A DNA stretch of 64,000 nt from Jejuia sp. UBA6058. GTDB taxonomy: Bacteria > Bacteroidota > Bacteroidia > Flavobacteriales > Flavobacteriaceae. The translations under genes were made by a program, and so were the position numbers. The stretch covers positions 73,322 through 137,321 of the forward strand of contig DIYI01000015.1 of the NCBI GenBank assembly GCA_002428965.1. Direction: 5' to 3'. Below, piece after piece: positions 25,910 through 36,191 of this stretch; positions within the stretch are counted from its first letter, which is position 1; each line of letters begins with the position of its first letter. The notes under the pieces are model-generated. The model did no database searches, was not told the DNA's origin, and was given only the letters and a program-made list of their open reading frames with translations.

Positions 25910-28672
25910 TTAAAATGATACGTTAACTCCCATTGACATTGTTTTATACATAGGATAATTTGTCACTCCAGCGCTCAAATTCTCAGGATCTGAATTTTTA
26001 ATTTTAGAGAAAGTAATAATATCATTTGCTCTAACAAAAAGTCTCATGTTATTAGATCCTATCTTAGCACTTACGCGCTCAGGTAAAGTATAGCTCAATT
26101 CTGCAGTTCTTATTTTAAAATAGTCACCATCAACCAACCAGAATGTTGAGTTTCTATAACTATGCCCTTGTTCTAGAGAAGTTAGCCTAGGTTGTGTTGC
26201 GCCAGCTACATTTCCTGGAACTGCAGCATTTAGTGCTTGTACAGACCATTTATCTTCTCCTGTATTCCAATAATAAGAATTATTAAGATATCTATTAAAG
26301 TCTGATGCACCTTGCCCAATAACAAATAAACCAAAGTTCTTATATTGTAAATTTAGATTGATAGCATAATTCATTCTTGGATAACTATTACCTATCTCTT
26401 GCCAGTCAAACTGATCAATCACCCCGTCATTAATAAAATCTTGATATCTTATATCTCCAGGAATTACATCACCATAAATAGACCTTAGACCATCAGCATC
26501 AATTTGGTCTTGACTTTGATACAGACCCAAGTCAACTAATCCGAACATCGCATCTGTTGGTAATCCAGTTCTATTTAAATGCGGGAATGCGTTTAATTCG
26601 TCAAATACTTCACGAACTGCTTTTGATATTAATAGATTCCCAGATAGAGAATACTTGAAATCACCAATGTTATCCTTATATCTAATGAACATATCAATAC
26701 CTTTATTAGATATTTCATTAAAGTTACCAACAGGTTTAAGAGAACCTAAATAATCTGGTAATGAGTTGTTTAATGTAATTGGAATTCCTGAACGTAATTC
26801 GTCAAAATAATTAATTTCCAAATCTACTTTATTGTTGAATAAGCTTGCTTCTAAACCAACGTTAAACTCGGTAGATTCTTCAAAAGTAAGGTTTGGATTT
26901 CCAATTTGACTTGCCTGCCAACCAAAAGCTATTGTATTGTTGGCTGGACCAGTTCTAATGTTACCACTGGCAACATAGAAATCTTGGTCAAGCAAATAAC
27001 CAAAACTATCATTGGCATCATAGCCCATTACACCGTAAGAACCTTTAAGCTTTAAAAAATTAAAAGTCTTGCTATCTTTTAAAAAGTCTTCATTAGATAT
27101 AATCCAACCTAGGCCTCCACTAGCAAAAGGTTTCCAACGGTTTTCTTTAATGAATTTATCAGAACCCATATAAGAGAAAGCGCCTTCTACTATATAACGG
27201 TCTTTAAACATATAATTGGCACGAAGACCTATGTTCATGTTTTTATCGTCTTGAACTGTGCTTCTTCCTTCTATCAATGTTTTAACTTGATAGGTTTGTT
27301 GTAAAGCGGAAACATCAATATTTAAGGCATGATCATCCCAAACTTTATCATAATTTATAACTCCAACTAGTCCAATATTTCTATTCACATCATCGCCTAA
27401 AGCGCGTTCATCATCTGCAAGTTGGTCTATACCATCTCTTACACCATCTACAGGATTAACTCTTGAATAAGTTAGTGTTTGACCGAGTGCGATATTATTA
27501 AACACATCAAATGTTATATATCCAGTAGCAGAAAGACCATCGGCAATACCACTAAGGTCAAGATTAACACCTACATTAGATTGTGCATAAAGATTTGTTG
27601 TTCTTACATAGCCAGACCTAGATAATTCACCGAACAAATTGGTTCCTAATCTTGGAGTCCATCCTAAATCCTCACCATTGTCGAGTAATAAAGCATAATC
27701 ATTCGGTCTATGAGTTGATAATCCATTAAATAATGTTGAATTACCTATATCGGCTCTTTCCCATAAATCAAATCTAGCCGCTATATCTAAGAACATAGAT
27801 AAGGTATTGTTTACTTTATAATCAAGATTTCCTCTAACGTTAATTCGATTAAATGACTGCGTTTTAAATTTTTCCAATCCATTTTCATCAACGAAACCTA
27901 GATTTAAAAAATACTTAGTAGATTCATCTCCTCCTTGAAGTTGTGCATTAAATCTAAAAAAGGTGGTGTTCTTTTTAAGAAGTTCATCATAGAAATTTAC
28001 ATCTGGAAAAAGTTCAGATGAATTATTCGCATAGTTGCTGATATCTTCACTGGAATAAAGTGGGTCTAATCCATCATTAATTCTAGCTTGGTTATATAGG
28101 CTAGCGTATTGTGCTGAATTGAGGTATTCGGGTAAAACAGAAGGTGTTTTAAATCCTGTTTCAGAGAAAAAAGTCACCTTCTTCTTACCATCATACCCTC
28201 TTTTAGTAGTAACTAAAAGTACACCATTTGCCGCTTTACTACCGTAGAGCATTTTGGCAGTTACGTCCTTTAAAACACTAATATTATCTATTTCATCAAC
28301 AGCAATACTCGATAAAGAACGGTTGGCTATCCCATCGATAACTATCATAGGAAAGTCGTTAGCTCCACCACGAGAAAGCCCCCTTATCTTTAAAAATGTA
28401 TTATCAATACCAGGAGATGCATTCCCTTTAGAAATTATTAATCCAGGCACTTGACCTGCTAGCGTTGATTCTACGTTATAATCAGAAGTATGAGATATGT
28501 CTTCGGCAGTAATTACATCAACTGCTCCAACCATTCTTTTTTTACTTAATTTACCGAACGGAAGTGTGACCTTATCCTCAGAGTTAATTTTCTGAATTGA
28601 ATCATTGCTCTGCTGTTGTGCAGATGTAACACCCATAAAGGCTGTTATTAGTATTAATATGTAATATTTCAT
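25910..28672 (-). CDS. Short SusC-like TonB-dependent transporter
   Basis: A 920-residue SusC family outer-membrane transporter. The signal peptide (ending MGVTSAQ) is followed after about 30 residues by the plug (SKKRMVGAVDVITAEDIS, NISVLKDVTAKMLYGSKAANGVL) and a beta-barrel ending MGVNVSF. It lacks the carboxypeptidase-like N-terminal domain (about 90 residues) seen in the two other SusC proteins here. The plug also has MLYGSKAANG where others have AVYGARAGNG. It pairs with the SusD at 24078-25814. The truncation seems genuine because a normal signal peptide is present. Confidence 0.92.
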   Translation of the reverse strand: MKYYILILITAFMGVTSAQQQSNDSIQKINSEDKVTLPFGKLSKKRMVGAVDVITAEDISHTSDYNVESTLAGQVPGLIISKGNASPGIDNTFLKIRGLSRGGANDFPMIVIDGIANRSLSSIAVDEIDNISVLKDVTAKMLYGSKAANGVLLVTTKRGYDGKKKVTFFSETGFKTPSVLPEYLNSAQYASLYNQARINDGLDPLYSSEDISNYANNSSELFPDVNFYDELLKKNTTFFRFNAQLQGGDESTKYFLNLGFVDENGLEKFKTQSFNRINVRGNLDYKVNNTLSMFLDIAARFDLWERADIGNSTLFNGLSTHRPNDYALLLDNGEDLGWTPRLGTNLFGELSRSGYVRTTNLYAQSNVGVNLDLSGIADGLSATGYITFDVFNNIALGQTLTYSRVNPVDGVRDGIDQLADDERALGDDVNRNIGLVGVINYDKVWDDHALNIDVSALQQTYQVKTLIEGRSTVQDDKNMNIGLRANYMFKDRYIVEGAFSYMGSDKFIKENRWKPFASGGLGWIISNEDFLKDSKTFNFLKLKGSYGVMGYDANDSFGYLLDQDFYVASGNIRTGPANNTIAFGWQASQIGNPNLTFEESTEFNVGLEASLFNNKVDLEINYFDELRSGIPITLNNSLPDYLGSLKPVGNFNEISNKGIDMFIRYKDNIGDFKYSLSGNLLISKAVREVFDELNAFPHLNRTGLPTDAMFGLVDLGLYQSQDQIDADGLRSIYGDVIPGDIRYQDFINDGVIDQFDWQEIGNSYPRMNYAINLNLQYKNFGLFVIGQGASDFNRYLNNSYYWNTGEDKWSVQALNAAVPGNVAGATQPRLTSLEQGHSYRNSTFWLVDGDYFKIRTAELSYTLPERVSAKIGSNNMRLFVRANDIITFSKIKNSDPENLSAGVTNYPMYKTMSMGVNVSF

Positions 28673-28702
28673 ATTTTTTAGTTTAGTTTATTGAGTTACC
28701 AG

Positions 28703-30559
28703 TTACCAACCTGGGTTTTGTTCAAATACTGCAAAATTATTCATAACGGCAGATGGGAAAGGGTACCAATAGTGTTTAGGTTCAAACACACGTTGTGCTC
28801 CAGGAACAACCTTCTTACCGAATACTAGGTTACCGCTGGAATCTTCACTAATGTCTAATCCATAAATCTCACCCTCACCAAGAACTTCAACTGCTAGATG
28901 CCATCTTTTTAAGTCGAACCATCTATGCTCCTCTTGAAAAAGTTCAACAGCACGTTCATTATAAATACGTTGTTTAAATGTTTCTTTATCCGCCGTGTAT
29001 TTAGAAATTACAGGAGGCATTTCGGCTCTTTCCCTAACTACATTAAGCGCACTAACAGCAGTAAAAGACGATCCGGGAATTGCACCGTTAGGCCCGTATA
29101 CTTCATTTGCGGCTTCTGCAAGGTCAAGATAAACTTGAGCAACTCTTATGTAAGGCATGTAAACAAAAAAGCCAACCGCGCGATTCCAGTTATCATTACC
29201 TGGCCAACTATGCTTTCCTCTACTGTAATATCCTGTCCATGCATTATTCCAAACATTAAATTCTTGGTTGAAATGGAATCCACCTGGACTTACGTCAACA
29301 ACACGTCGCGCAGCACCAGGAGCACTAGCTAAACCTTCAAACATATTATCGCCATGTACAAATATAGCACGTCTTAATCTAGGATCTCTATTTTCGAAAG
29401 GATTACTAGGGTCGAATCCGCCAAGGGTTTCAGCGTCTGGATCGTTAGTAGCGTAACCACTAGCTGTTTCAAACCAATCAACTGCATTTTGAGTTGGATG
29501 ACTACATGCACCCCATCCACCTAGCATTTGAGGCAAAAACCATCCAGAACCATAACGAGAAGAGGTTACAGGATCTGTATACGCAGAATGAGGAGGAACA
29601 ATCAAAGATTCTGGGGAGAAAGTACTGGTACGGCTATACCAATTATCTGTATAGTTCTCCCAGGTATGCATTCTATAACCTCCTGAAGCTAAACCATTAA
29701 TACACTCTACTGCAGCATCAACAGCAATTCTTGCGTAGTCGGTGTTATATTGTTTACCATTCGATCCGAAAGGATTTAATTGAGGGTTCATCAACGGACT
29801 CGCCGCATAAAGTGCTGCCATTGCCTTTAATGCGCGTGCCGAAGATTTAGACCCTCTACCCAAATTAGGTCCCGTCCATCTTTCAGGTAGTAAGGCAATT
29901 GCTCTATCCAAGTCTTCCAAGATAAAATCCGAAGATTCTAAATAGGTCGGTCTTGGTAAATCAAATTCTGAATCAGATGATAGAACTTGATCTAAAATTG
30001 GCATTGGGCCATATCTTCTAATGATTTGAAAGTAGTGAAATGCTCGCAAATAATAAGCTTGACCCACAAGCTGATCTTTCAATTGTTGTGAAGTAAAGCC
30101 TAATTCTGTTGGATATTCTTCTAACTGATCAATGTTTTCTAAAAGCATATTAACCGCTCTGATGGCCCACATCCCTTTATCTACAACATTGGCGAATCTA
30201 TCTCTGGCATCACCAAACTCTTGGTTTCTAGTCAGGAAGGTCATTCCTCCTAAATCTCTCCAATTTTGGTCAAACCAATTACCAGCATTAAAGGTGCTGG
30301 CCATTGGATTATTCAGTTTAGCCGATTGGTTTTCATCAGCCATAACAAAAAATTCTCCCTCCCAGTCATTCCAGTTATACTTTGGGTTATTCATTAACCT
30401 GTAAGCTCTATCTATTATACTGCGCGTTGCAAAATAATCTGTAAATACTTCCTCTTGATCAACACCTCGTTCTGGAGCCACATCTAAATAATCTTCACAG
30501 GAGAAGATGCATACAAATGCTACTATCGGAATAAGTAGCTTTTTAAATACTCGTTTCAT
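28703..30559 (-). CDS. SusD-like lipoprotein (first pair)
   Basis: A 618-residue SusD/RagB family lipoprotein. The frame extends to 30577, but ATG at 30559 begins MKRVFKKLLIPI and a lipoprotein signal ending FSC, so it is the better start. Hallmarks: LVGQAYYLRAFHYFQIIRRYG, YLDLAEAANEVYG, NERAVELFQEEHRWFDLKRW, and the C-terminal VFEQNPGW. It is 23 bases after the 1070-residue SusC gene and 30 bases before the short SusC gene, so all five genes of 23155-33795 appear to be one operon. Confidence 0.93.
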   Translation of the reverse strand: MKRVFKKLLIPIVAFVCIFSCEDYLDVAPERGVDQEEVFTDYFATRSIIDRAYRLMNNPKYNWNDWEGEFFVMADENQSAKLNNPMASTFNAGNWFDQNWRDLGGMTFLTRNQEFGDARDRFANVVDKGMWAIRAVNMLLENIDQLEEYPTELGFTSQQLKDQLVGQAYYLRAFHYFQIIRRYGPMPILDQVLSSDSEFDLPRPTYLESSDFILEDLDRAIALLPERWTGPNLGRGSKSSARALKAMAALYAASPLMNPQLNPFGSNGKQYNTDYARIAVDAAVECINGLASGGYRMHTWENYTDNWYSRTSTFSPESLIVPPHSAYTDPVTSSRYGSGWFLPQMLGGWGACSHPTQNAVDWFETASGYATNDPDAETLGGFDPSNPFENRDPRLRRAIFVHGDNMFEGLASAPGAARRVVDVSPGGFHFNQEFNVWNNAWTGYYSRGKHSWPGNDNWNRAVGFFVYMPYIRVAQVYLDLAEAANEVYGPNGAIPGSSFTAVSALNVVRERAEMPPVISKYTADKETFKQRIYNERAVELFQEEHRWFDLKRWHLAVEVLGEGEIYGLDISEDSSGNLVFGKKVVPGAQRVFEPKHYWYPFPSAVMNNFAVFEQNPGW

Positions 30560-30582
30560 AATTTCTATTTTTAACAATTTTT

Positions 30583-33500
30583 TTAAAATGATAATCTAAC
30601 ACCTAAATTGTACCTTTTGGTGATAGGATATACCTGGAGTACTTGTTGTTCAGGGTCAAAAGCACCAGGTAGGTCGGTCCACGTTGCCAAATTGTTACCA
30701 TTGGCAAATATTTCAAAGGTTTTAAAGACATTTATTTTCTTTAAAATATCCTGTGGTATTCTATATTTTACTTCAAATGTTTTAAATCTAATGAATGCTG
30801 CGTCTCTCCATTGATAATCACTAAATTCTGTATCGTGTTGGTTACCTTGTGTACTTAAAGCAGGACGCGAACCATTTGGATTACTAGGAGACCACGCATC
30901 TCGCATTTCATTATTCAAATAGTGAAAACCAGATTCTGTTGCTGCTTCATATTCAAATAAATAAGTTGAGGAAACCGGTCTGTTTAAACCCCAAGCTCCA
31001 TTAAATAAAGCGTGAGCCGAGAAATTTTTGTAGGTAAACCCAAACTGAAGAGCAAAGTTTTTTGTATTTAAGCTAGGATTTCCTATTGCAACATAATCTT
31101 GATTGTTTATTACACCGTCTGCATTATAATCTACATAATTGAAGGAGCCTGGACTAAGAGAAGGCTCAAGCCCAGAAGCTGGTGAGTTATATACATCATC
31201 CCAAGATCTATATAAACCATCTGTTAATAAACCACCTCTCCAACCGATTGGTTTACCAGCTTGTTGTTGGTTAGGCGGCGCTTGGGCCGGATCATCCCTT
31301 TCTACTATTCTAGTATCCGTTATTGACATGTTTCCTCTAAAGAAATACGTAAAATCTTTACCTATAGAGGAGTTCCATCTTACCTCAAGGTCTATACCCT
31401 GACTTTTAGTTTCACCTATATTGGCCAAAGGAGAGCTATTTCCAAACCAAGGCACAACTGTATTTCTTCTCATTAAAATGCCTTCTCTGCGCTCATTAAA
31501 TAGCTCTATTGTTGCGCTTAATTGATTATTTAACATACGAAATTCAACACCTAAATCTTGTTTTATGGCTGTTTCCCAAGTGTTTGCAGCATTCGGAGAA
31601 AAACCTTCAATAATCAAAGCACCTGTACTTGTTGTAGGATCTCCAAAGAACGAATTAAACTGCCCACTATCTTGAACTTCAAAAATATTTTGATATTGAA
31701 AACGTTCAGGAATATTACTGCCTGCAGGGATAACATTATCTCTACCAACTTCACCATAAGAGTATCTAAATTTCAAGAAATTTAAAAAACCATCAGTACT
31801 ACCAAAGAAGTCTTCTTTTGATACTACCCAGCCTACAGCCAAAGATGGAAAGAATCCAAATCTCAAACCAGGAGCCCAGTTTTCACTACCGTTGTATGCG
31901 CCATTAAATTCAAAAAGATATTTACTTTTATAATCGTAGGTAGCTCTTGCAATCCATGCCTCTTCTAATTGCGGGAATGTATAGAATCCAGTGTTTTGAA
32001 ACCTTCTACGATTGAATAACCCCATAAGACCAACATTATGATCTTCACCAAAAGTCTCATCATAATTTAGACGTAATTCGTAATATAAGGTGTTGCTATA
32101 TCCTCTCCTTCTTTCGTTTGTAACGTTTGGTAGTGGGTCTACAGCATTGGCGTCATCATCCAATAAAAAGTCGGGTTCACCAGGTTCACCCCTTAATGGA
32201 TTTATACCCCAAAACAGCAAATTATTCACTTGAATTTCATCACGATAATTCTGTGTGTAATTATAAGAAACTTTTGCGCTAGCCTTAAATGTTGGTGTAA
32301 TATTTTGAATTAATGTGAAATCAGTAAATAACGTACTATCATTACGATTCCATTCCCCTGCCCGTTGAATTCTATAGAAATTTGGATTAACAACAGCATT
32401 AGGAATAGTTGTTAAACGACCATCAGGAAGAATTGGCATTGGACCCTCTAAAGGTGTTTGAAACACACGAGAAAAAATATCTCCACCTCCAGTAGCTACA
32501 CCATTATTCGTGGCTTGTGTAAGTTGATTTCCATTGAAAGCCAAGAATTGTCCAGCTAAATTGGCTTGGAATTTCGTACTCTCACTAAAATTAAAGTCGA
32601 GATTAGATCTCCAAGTAAATTTATTTTGATAGGTTCTAGGGTCGAAATCTGCCTGTTTTTGATAGTCAAAAATATCACCATCGTACTGATAGCCCAAGGA
32701 AGTAAAATAGGTTACGAATTCATTACCACCAGAAATATTTACATTGTGTTGAGAATTTGTTCCTGTTGTTAATAGTTCATCTACCCAAGAGGTAAACGTA
32801 TAGAATCTAGGATCTCTATTTGGATCTCTCCAGATGTCAATTTCGCTCTGTGGTACCAAGAGATCGTATCTGTAATCGTTTAAAGCCGCTTGATTAAAAG
32901 CCTCTAACCTAGTGGCGTAGTCGGCATAATAATTAGTGTCAATAGTAGGCTCTTTAAGACCGAAACTACTTGTAACGTTAATTTGTGTTTGTCCAGCCTT
33001 TCCACGTTTTGTAGTTACCAATATAACACCATTAGCACCTTTAACACCAAAAACAGCAGTTGCGGATGCATCTTTTAAAACTGAAATAGACTCTATTTCA
33101 TTAGGATCTAAATTGTTAAAATCACGTTCTACACCATCTACAAGAAAGAGTGGACTCTGACTTCCTGCAAAAGAACCTGCACCACGAATTAAAATATTTG
33201 CAGCTGTAGAACCAGGTTGTCCAGCAGCTTGAGTAGTTGATACACCGGGCATGATACCAGAAAGTGCTTCTGATACAGTGGTTACAGCACCTGCTCTTAG
33301 AATTTCTTCTCCTTTGGCTTGCGTTATAGAACCTACAACAGATTCTTTTTTCTTAGTACCAAACCCTACAACTATAACCTCGTCAAGAGTTGCCAAATCC
33401 TCCTCTAAAACGATATCAATTTGTGTTTGACCTTTGACCTCGACGTTTTGATTGACAAAACCTAGATAAGAAACTTGGAGTACAGCATTTTCACTTGCAA

Positions 33501-33795
33501 CATTAAGCGTAAAATTACCGTCAAAATCTGCTGTTGTACCATTGGTTGTACCTTGTTCTATAATACTAGCTCCTGGCAAGGGCTGCCCACTGGCATCTTT
33601 TATTGTTCCTTGCACCTGAAACTTAGTTTGAAAATCTACAATTACACTAGCAAAATTTGCATTATTAATAGTGTAACTAGAGTTCGCCTGAATTTGAAAA
33701 AAGGATAAAACTAATACAATCGAGAAAAGTTTTGCCTTGTAAATTTTTCTTAGTTTAAATGGAGCATGTCCATTATCATTACTTATTTTTTTCAT
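30583..33795 (-). CDS. SusC-like TonB-dependent transporter
   Basis: A 1070-residue SusC family outer-membrane transporter: signal peptide to about residue 40, a carboxypeptidase-D regulatory-like domain (VQGTIKDASGQPLPGASI), plug (VSTTQAAGQPGSTAANILIRG, ISVLKDASATAVFGVKGANGV) and beta-barrel ending LGVRLSF. It has no STN domain, so it is probably not coupled to a FecR-type anti-sigma factor. It heads the minus-strand operon; the promoter should lie in the 558-base gap upstream. Confidence 0.94.
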   Translation of the reverse strand: MKKISNDNGHAPFKLRKIYKAKLFSIVLVLSFFQIQANSSYTINNANFASVIVDFQTKFQVQGTIKDASGQPLPGASIIEQGTTNGTTADFDGNFTLNVASENAVLQVSYLGFVNQNVEVKGQTQIDIVLEEDLATLDEVIVVGFGTKKKESVVGSITQAKGEEILRAGAVTTVSEALSGIMPGVSTTQAAGQPGSTAANILIRGAGSFAGSQSPLFLVDGVERDFNNLDPNEIESISVLKDASATAVFGVKGANGVILVTTKRGKAGQTQINVTSSFGLKEPTIDTNYYADYATRLEAFNQAALNDYRYDLLVPQSEIDIWRDPNRDPRFYTFTSWVDELLTTGTNSQHNVNISGGNEFVTYFTSLGYQYDGDIFDYQKQADFDPRTYQNKFTWRSNLDFNFSESTKFQANLAGQFLAFNGNQLTQATNNGVATGGGDIFSRVFQTPLEGPMPILPDGRLTTIPNAVVNPNFYRIQRAGEWNRNDSTLFTDFTLIQNITPTFKASAKVSYNYTQNYRDEIQVNNLLFWGINPLRGEPGEPDFLLDDDANAVDPLPNVTNERRRGYSNTLYYELRLNYDETFGEDHNVGLMGLFNRRRFQNTGFYTFPQLEEAWIARATYDYKSKYLFEFNGAYNGSENWAPGLRFGFFPSLAVGWVVSKEDFFGSTDGFLNFLKFRYSYGEVGRDNVIPAGSNIPERFQYQNIFEVQDSGQFNSFFGDPTTSTGALIIEGFSPNAANTWETAIKQDLGVEFRMLNNQLSATIELFNERREGILMRRNTVVPWFGNSSPLANIGETKSQGIDLEVRWNSSIGKDFTYFFRGNMSITDTRIVERDDPAQAPPNQQQAGKPIGWRGGLLTDGLYRSWDDVYNSPASGLEPSLSPGSFNYVDYNADGVINNQDYVAIGNPSLNTKNFALQFGFTYKNFSAHALFNGAWGLNRPVSSTYLFEYEAATESGFHYLNNEMRDAWSPSNPNGSRPALSTQGNQHDTEFSDYQWRDAAFIRFKTFEVKYRIPQDILKKINVFKTFEIFANGNNLATWTDLPGAFDPEQQVLQVYPITKRYNLGVRLSF

Positions 33796-34353
33796 TCAAT
33801 TTGTTGTTCATTACGTTTAGTTAGTGAATTGTTTATTCTATTTATTTACATTTTAAGTTTTGTTTTAGTTCATATTGAAAATAATAGAATAAAAGACTTG
33901 TTTAAGTATGTGTCATATCATAATCATTAAATTTAATTTTTAATAGTTCGTTTGTGTTTAGTTGATAATATTTATGAATCATAAATTTCAACACAGGAAT
34001 ATCCAATTCAATTAATAAACTTTAATAGTATGTAATAATCCAAAATTTCAGTTAAGTGAAATTATCGATTCGCGTACAGAATGGTTTGAAAATTGGTTTG
34101 AGATATAGTTGGTTGACATACTCTGAATATAATTCAAGTTGTAAAGTTATGTTAAATTTAAGAATAAGAAAGTTAATGTCAAATTTTAAAGGATAATTTC
34201 GTTCACATTAGGGATAAATTTGGTTATTTTCCGCTTATATCATGTGTTTGCGAGTGTTTGTTTAGATGGTTTTTAATCACTTTTTGACCTTTTTCGTGTT
34301 TCTTATTTTAACACTCAAATATTAAAATGCTGTTAAATTTTAAGAGGATAATC
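33796..34353 (-). promoter_or_regulatory. Upstream region of the tandem susCD operon
   Basis: 558 bases without a gene, between the stop of the VCBS-repeat gene and the first susC, all on the minus strand. It should carry the operon promoter and leader. No match to the Bacteroidota promoter consensus was convincing. The repeated word TGGTTTGA at 34082-34089 and 34094-34101, with TGGTTGA at 34110-34116, might be part of a regulator site. The rest is AT-rich with no clear hairpin. Confidence 0.4.
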
Positions 34354-35640
34354 TTATTTATTCCATAAAACCACGCGCTTCATATTTTTATATGGAGGGT
34401 AGGCATAAACACCTCCGGTAACAGCCTCAATTTGTTTATCATTGTTAAAATCGCCCAATTCTAGAGTTATTAAATGAGTTGGTAAATTGGCTATTTTTTG
34501 TTTAATAAATTTATTGGAGCCGTCATTTTTTAGTAATACAAAACTTTCAGATTTTGGATTGTCCCAGTAATTAAAACCACTTAAGGCTAAAATGTCATTG
34601 TCATTGTCGTTATCAATATCCACAGCTCTTGCACTAAATGCTCCAGGTAAATCGCATATGCGCTCAAATTTAAAAGACAGATTTCCTTGGTTCTTTAGCC
34701 ATTGTACACCGTGCCATGGTCTGGGCATAGGAGGTAAATAATCAAAAGCATCTCCATTAGTATATAAAATATCTTTTAGGCCATCTTTATCTAAATCTAC
34801 TATCGATATTCCACTTGAACCGTAATCTTTATTGTTTGAACCCCAAAGTAGTTTACTGCCAAAATTACCTTTACCGTCATTTATAAAACAATATATTTCT
34901 TCGTATTCTTGGGTGACAAGAGATATGAGGTCTAGGTCGGAATCATTATCAATATCAATTACCTCAATATTTAATGGGCCTGCAAGGTTTTGCAGAATAT
35001 GGCTTTTAAATTCCCAATTTCCTAAATTTTCTATCCACCTTGTTTCACCGTCATCGTATCCAAAATGTGCCACGGCCAAATCTTTATCACCATCACCGTC
35101 TAAATCTCCAGCTCGTACGTCGCAAACTCGTGCAACATTTTCAACAATTTTTCGAACTTTAAATTTTTGTTCGCCAGTATTTTCTAAAATAATAACCGCT
35201 CCTATTTTTTCATTACTTGGAAATAATTGTCCTAATGCGGCCACTATCAAATCTTTATCTCCGTCCTCATCAAAATCAATTACTTCAATGTGGGCCGGCC
35301 CATTAATTTTTTCAGCTATTACTATTTCGGTAAAAGTGTTATCTGTGTTTTGCTTAATCCATCCAATGCTATTGGTTTCCATATCGCAAACCAATACATC
35401 TAAAAGACCGTCATTATTTAAATCATTAGCTGCTAAGTGTGCAATCAAGGGTTTGTTATAGGATTTGGATCCAATTTCTTTTGAATTGGAAAAAACAGAA
35501 GAAATATTTTCGACTTGAGACTTTTCTTCTAATTCAATTGTGTCTTTATTTTTTTGATTTTTACAACTGAATACGGTTAATATCAGAACGAGTAAATAAA
35601 CCTTAGTATAACTTACCCAAAAGGCTTTATTTTTTTTCAT
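34354..35640 (-). CDS. VCBS/FG-GAP repeat lipoprotein
   Basis: A 428-residue lipoprotein (signal ending TVFSC, Cys26) built of about six to seven FG-GAP/VCBS repeats, each with a calcium-binding loop of the DxDxDG type: NDLNNDGLLDVLV, DFDEDGDKDLIVA, DLDGDGDKDLAVA, DIDNDSDLDLISL, DLDKDGLKDILY, DIDNDNDNDILAL and DFNNDKQIEAV. It should fold as a beta-propeller in the envelope. Its function is unknown; it lies 25 bases after a cytochrome c lipoprotein gene on the same strand, so they probably act together. It has no catalytic motif that can be seen. Confidence 0.85.
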   Translation of the reverse strand: MKKNKAFWVSYTKVYLLVLILTVFSCKNQKNKDTIELEEKSQVENISSVFSNSKEIGSKSYNKPLIAHLAANDLNNDGLLDVLVCDMETNSIGWIKQNTDNTFTEIVIAEKINGPAHIEVIDFDEDGDKDLIVAALGQLFPSNEKIGAVIILENTGEQKFKVRKIVENVARVCDVRAGDLDGDGDKDLAVAHFGYDDGETRWIENLGNWEFKSHILQNLAGPLNIEVIDIDNDSDLDLISLVTQEYEEIYCFINDGKGNFGSKLLWGSNNKDYGSSGISIVDLDKDGLKDILYTNGDAFDYLPPMPRPWHGVQWLKNQGNLSFKFERICDLPGAFSARAVDIDNDNDNDILALSGFNYWDNPKSESFVLLKNDGSNKFIKQKIANLPTHLITLELGDFNNDKQIEAVTGGVYAYPPYKNMKRVVLWNK

Positions 35641-35665
35641 AATACTAATAATAAATAATAAAGCA

Positions 35666-36055
35666 TTATTGCTCCATATTAATTAAAATTATATAATCGG
35701 TAAGCGTGTTAATTTGTTGTTCGCTTATTTGAGGTCTAGCCATAATACTATTTAAAAAAGATAGGGGCTTCTCGAAATTTGGGTCTTTTATTCCTCTATA
35801 AATATATGCCCTATCGACAATCAATTTTAATTGCTTTCCATCCATTCTTTGCACAATACTTTCATTACCAAGAATTGAGTTTAAAGGTGGTCCATACATT
35901 TTTTCTCCCTCCAATGAATGACATTGTACACAACCGATATCATTAAATAGTTTGGTTCCTTCTCTCTTTAAAACAGCATTGCTATTCTCCTTTTTTTTAC
36001 AACTATAAATTTGAGAATAAACCAAAATTACCAACATGAGTTGTAAAAATCGCAT
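35666..36055 (-). CDS. Lipoprotein cytochrome c (mono-heme)
   Basis: A 129-residue class I cytochrome c. Start at 36055 is preferred over the upstream in-frame ATG at 36124 because it begins MRFLQLMLVI and leads to the lipobox YSC (Cys19). The heme site is CVQCH (Cys42, Cys45, His46) and Met105 in SIMARPQIS is the probable second axial ligand. The GPPLNSILG segment after the heme site is typical of the family. It is anchored in the envelope and transfers electrons; partner unknown. It is followed by the VCBS-repeat gene and diverges from the TPR lipoprotein gene. Confidence 0.88.
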   Translation of the reverse strand: MRFLQLMLVILVYSQIYSCKKKENSNAVLKREGTKLFNDIGCVQCHSLEGEKMYGPPLNSILGNESIVQRMDGKQLKLIVDRAYIYRGIKDPNFEKPLSFLNSIMARPQISEQQINTLTDYIILINMEQ

Positions 36056-36191
36056 GATTTTAAAGTTATAATTTATCAGTGAAAATGCAGTAGAATTATT
36101 TACACGTAAATATAGAAAAACCAAAAAAGATATGTTGAATAAAAGAAATATCTTTGTTCAAGTTTCATCATATTTATACCTAATCTATTTA

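Noticed and set aside
23155..33795. CRISPR or other repeat array suspected from the two similar susCD pairs
   Set aside because: The similarity is at protein-family level only; no direct DNA repeats or spacers were seen.
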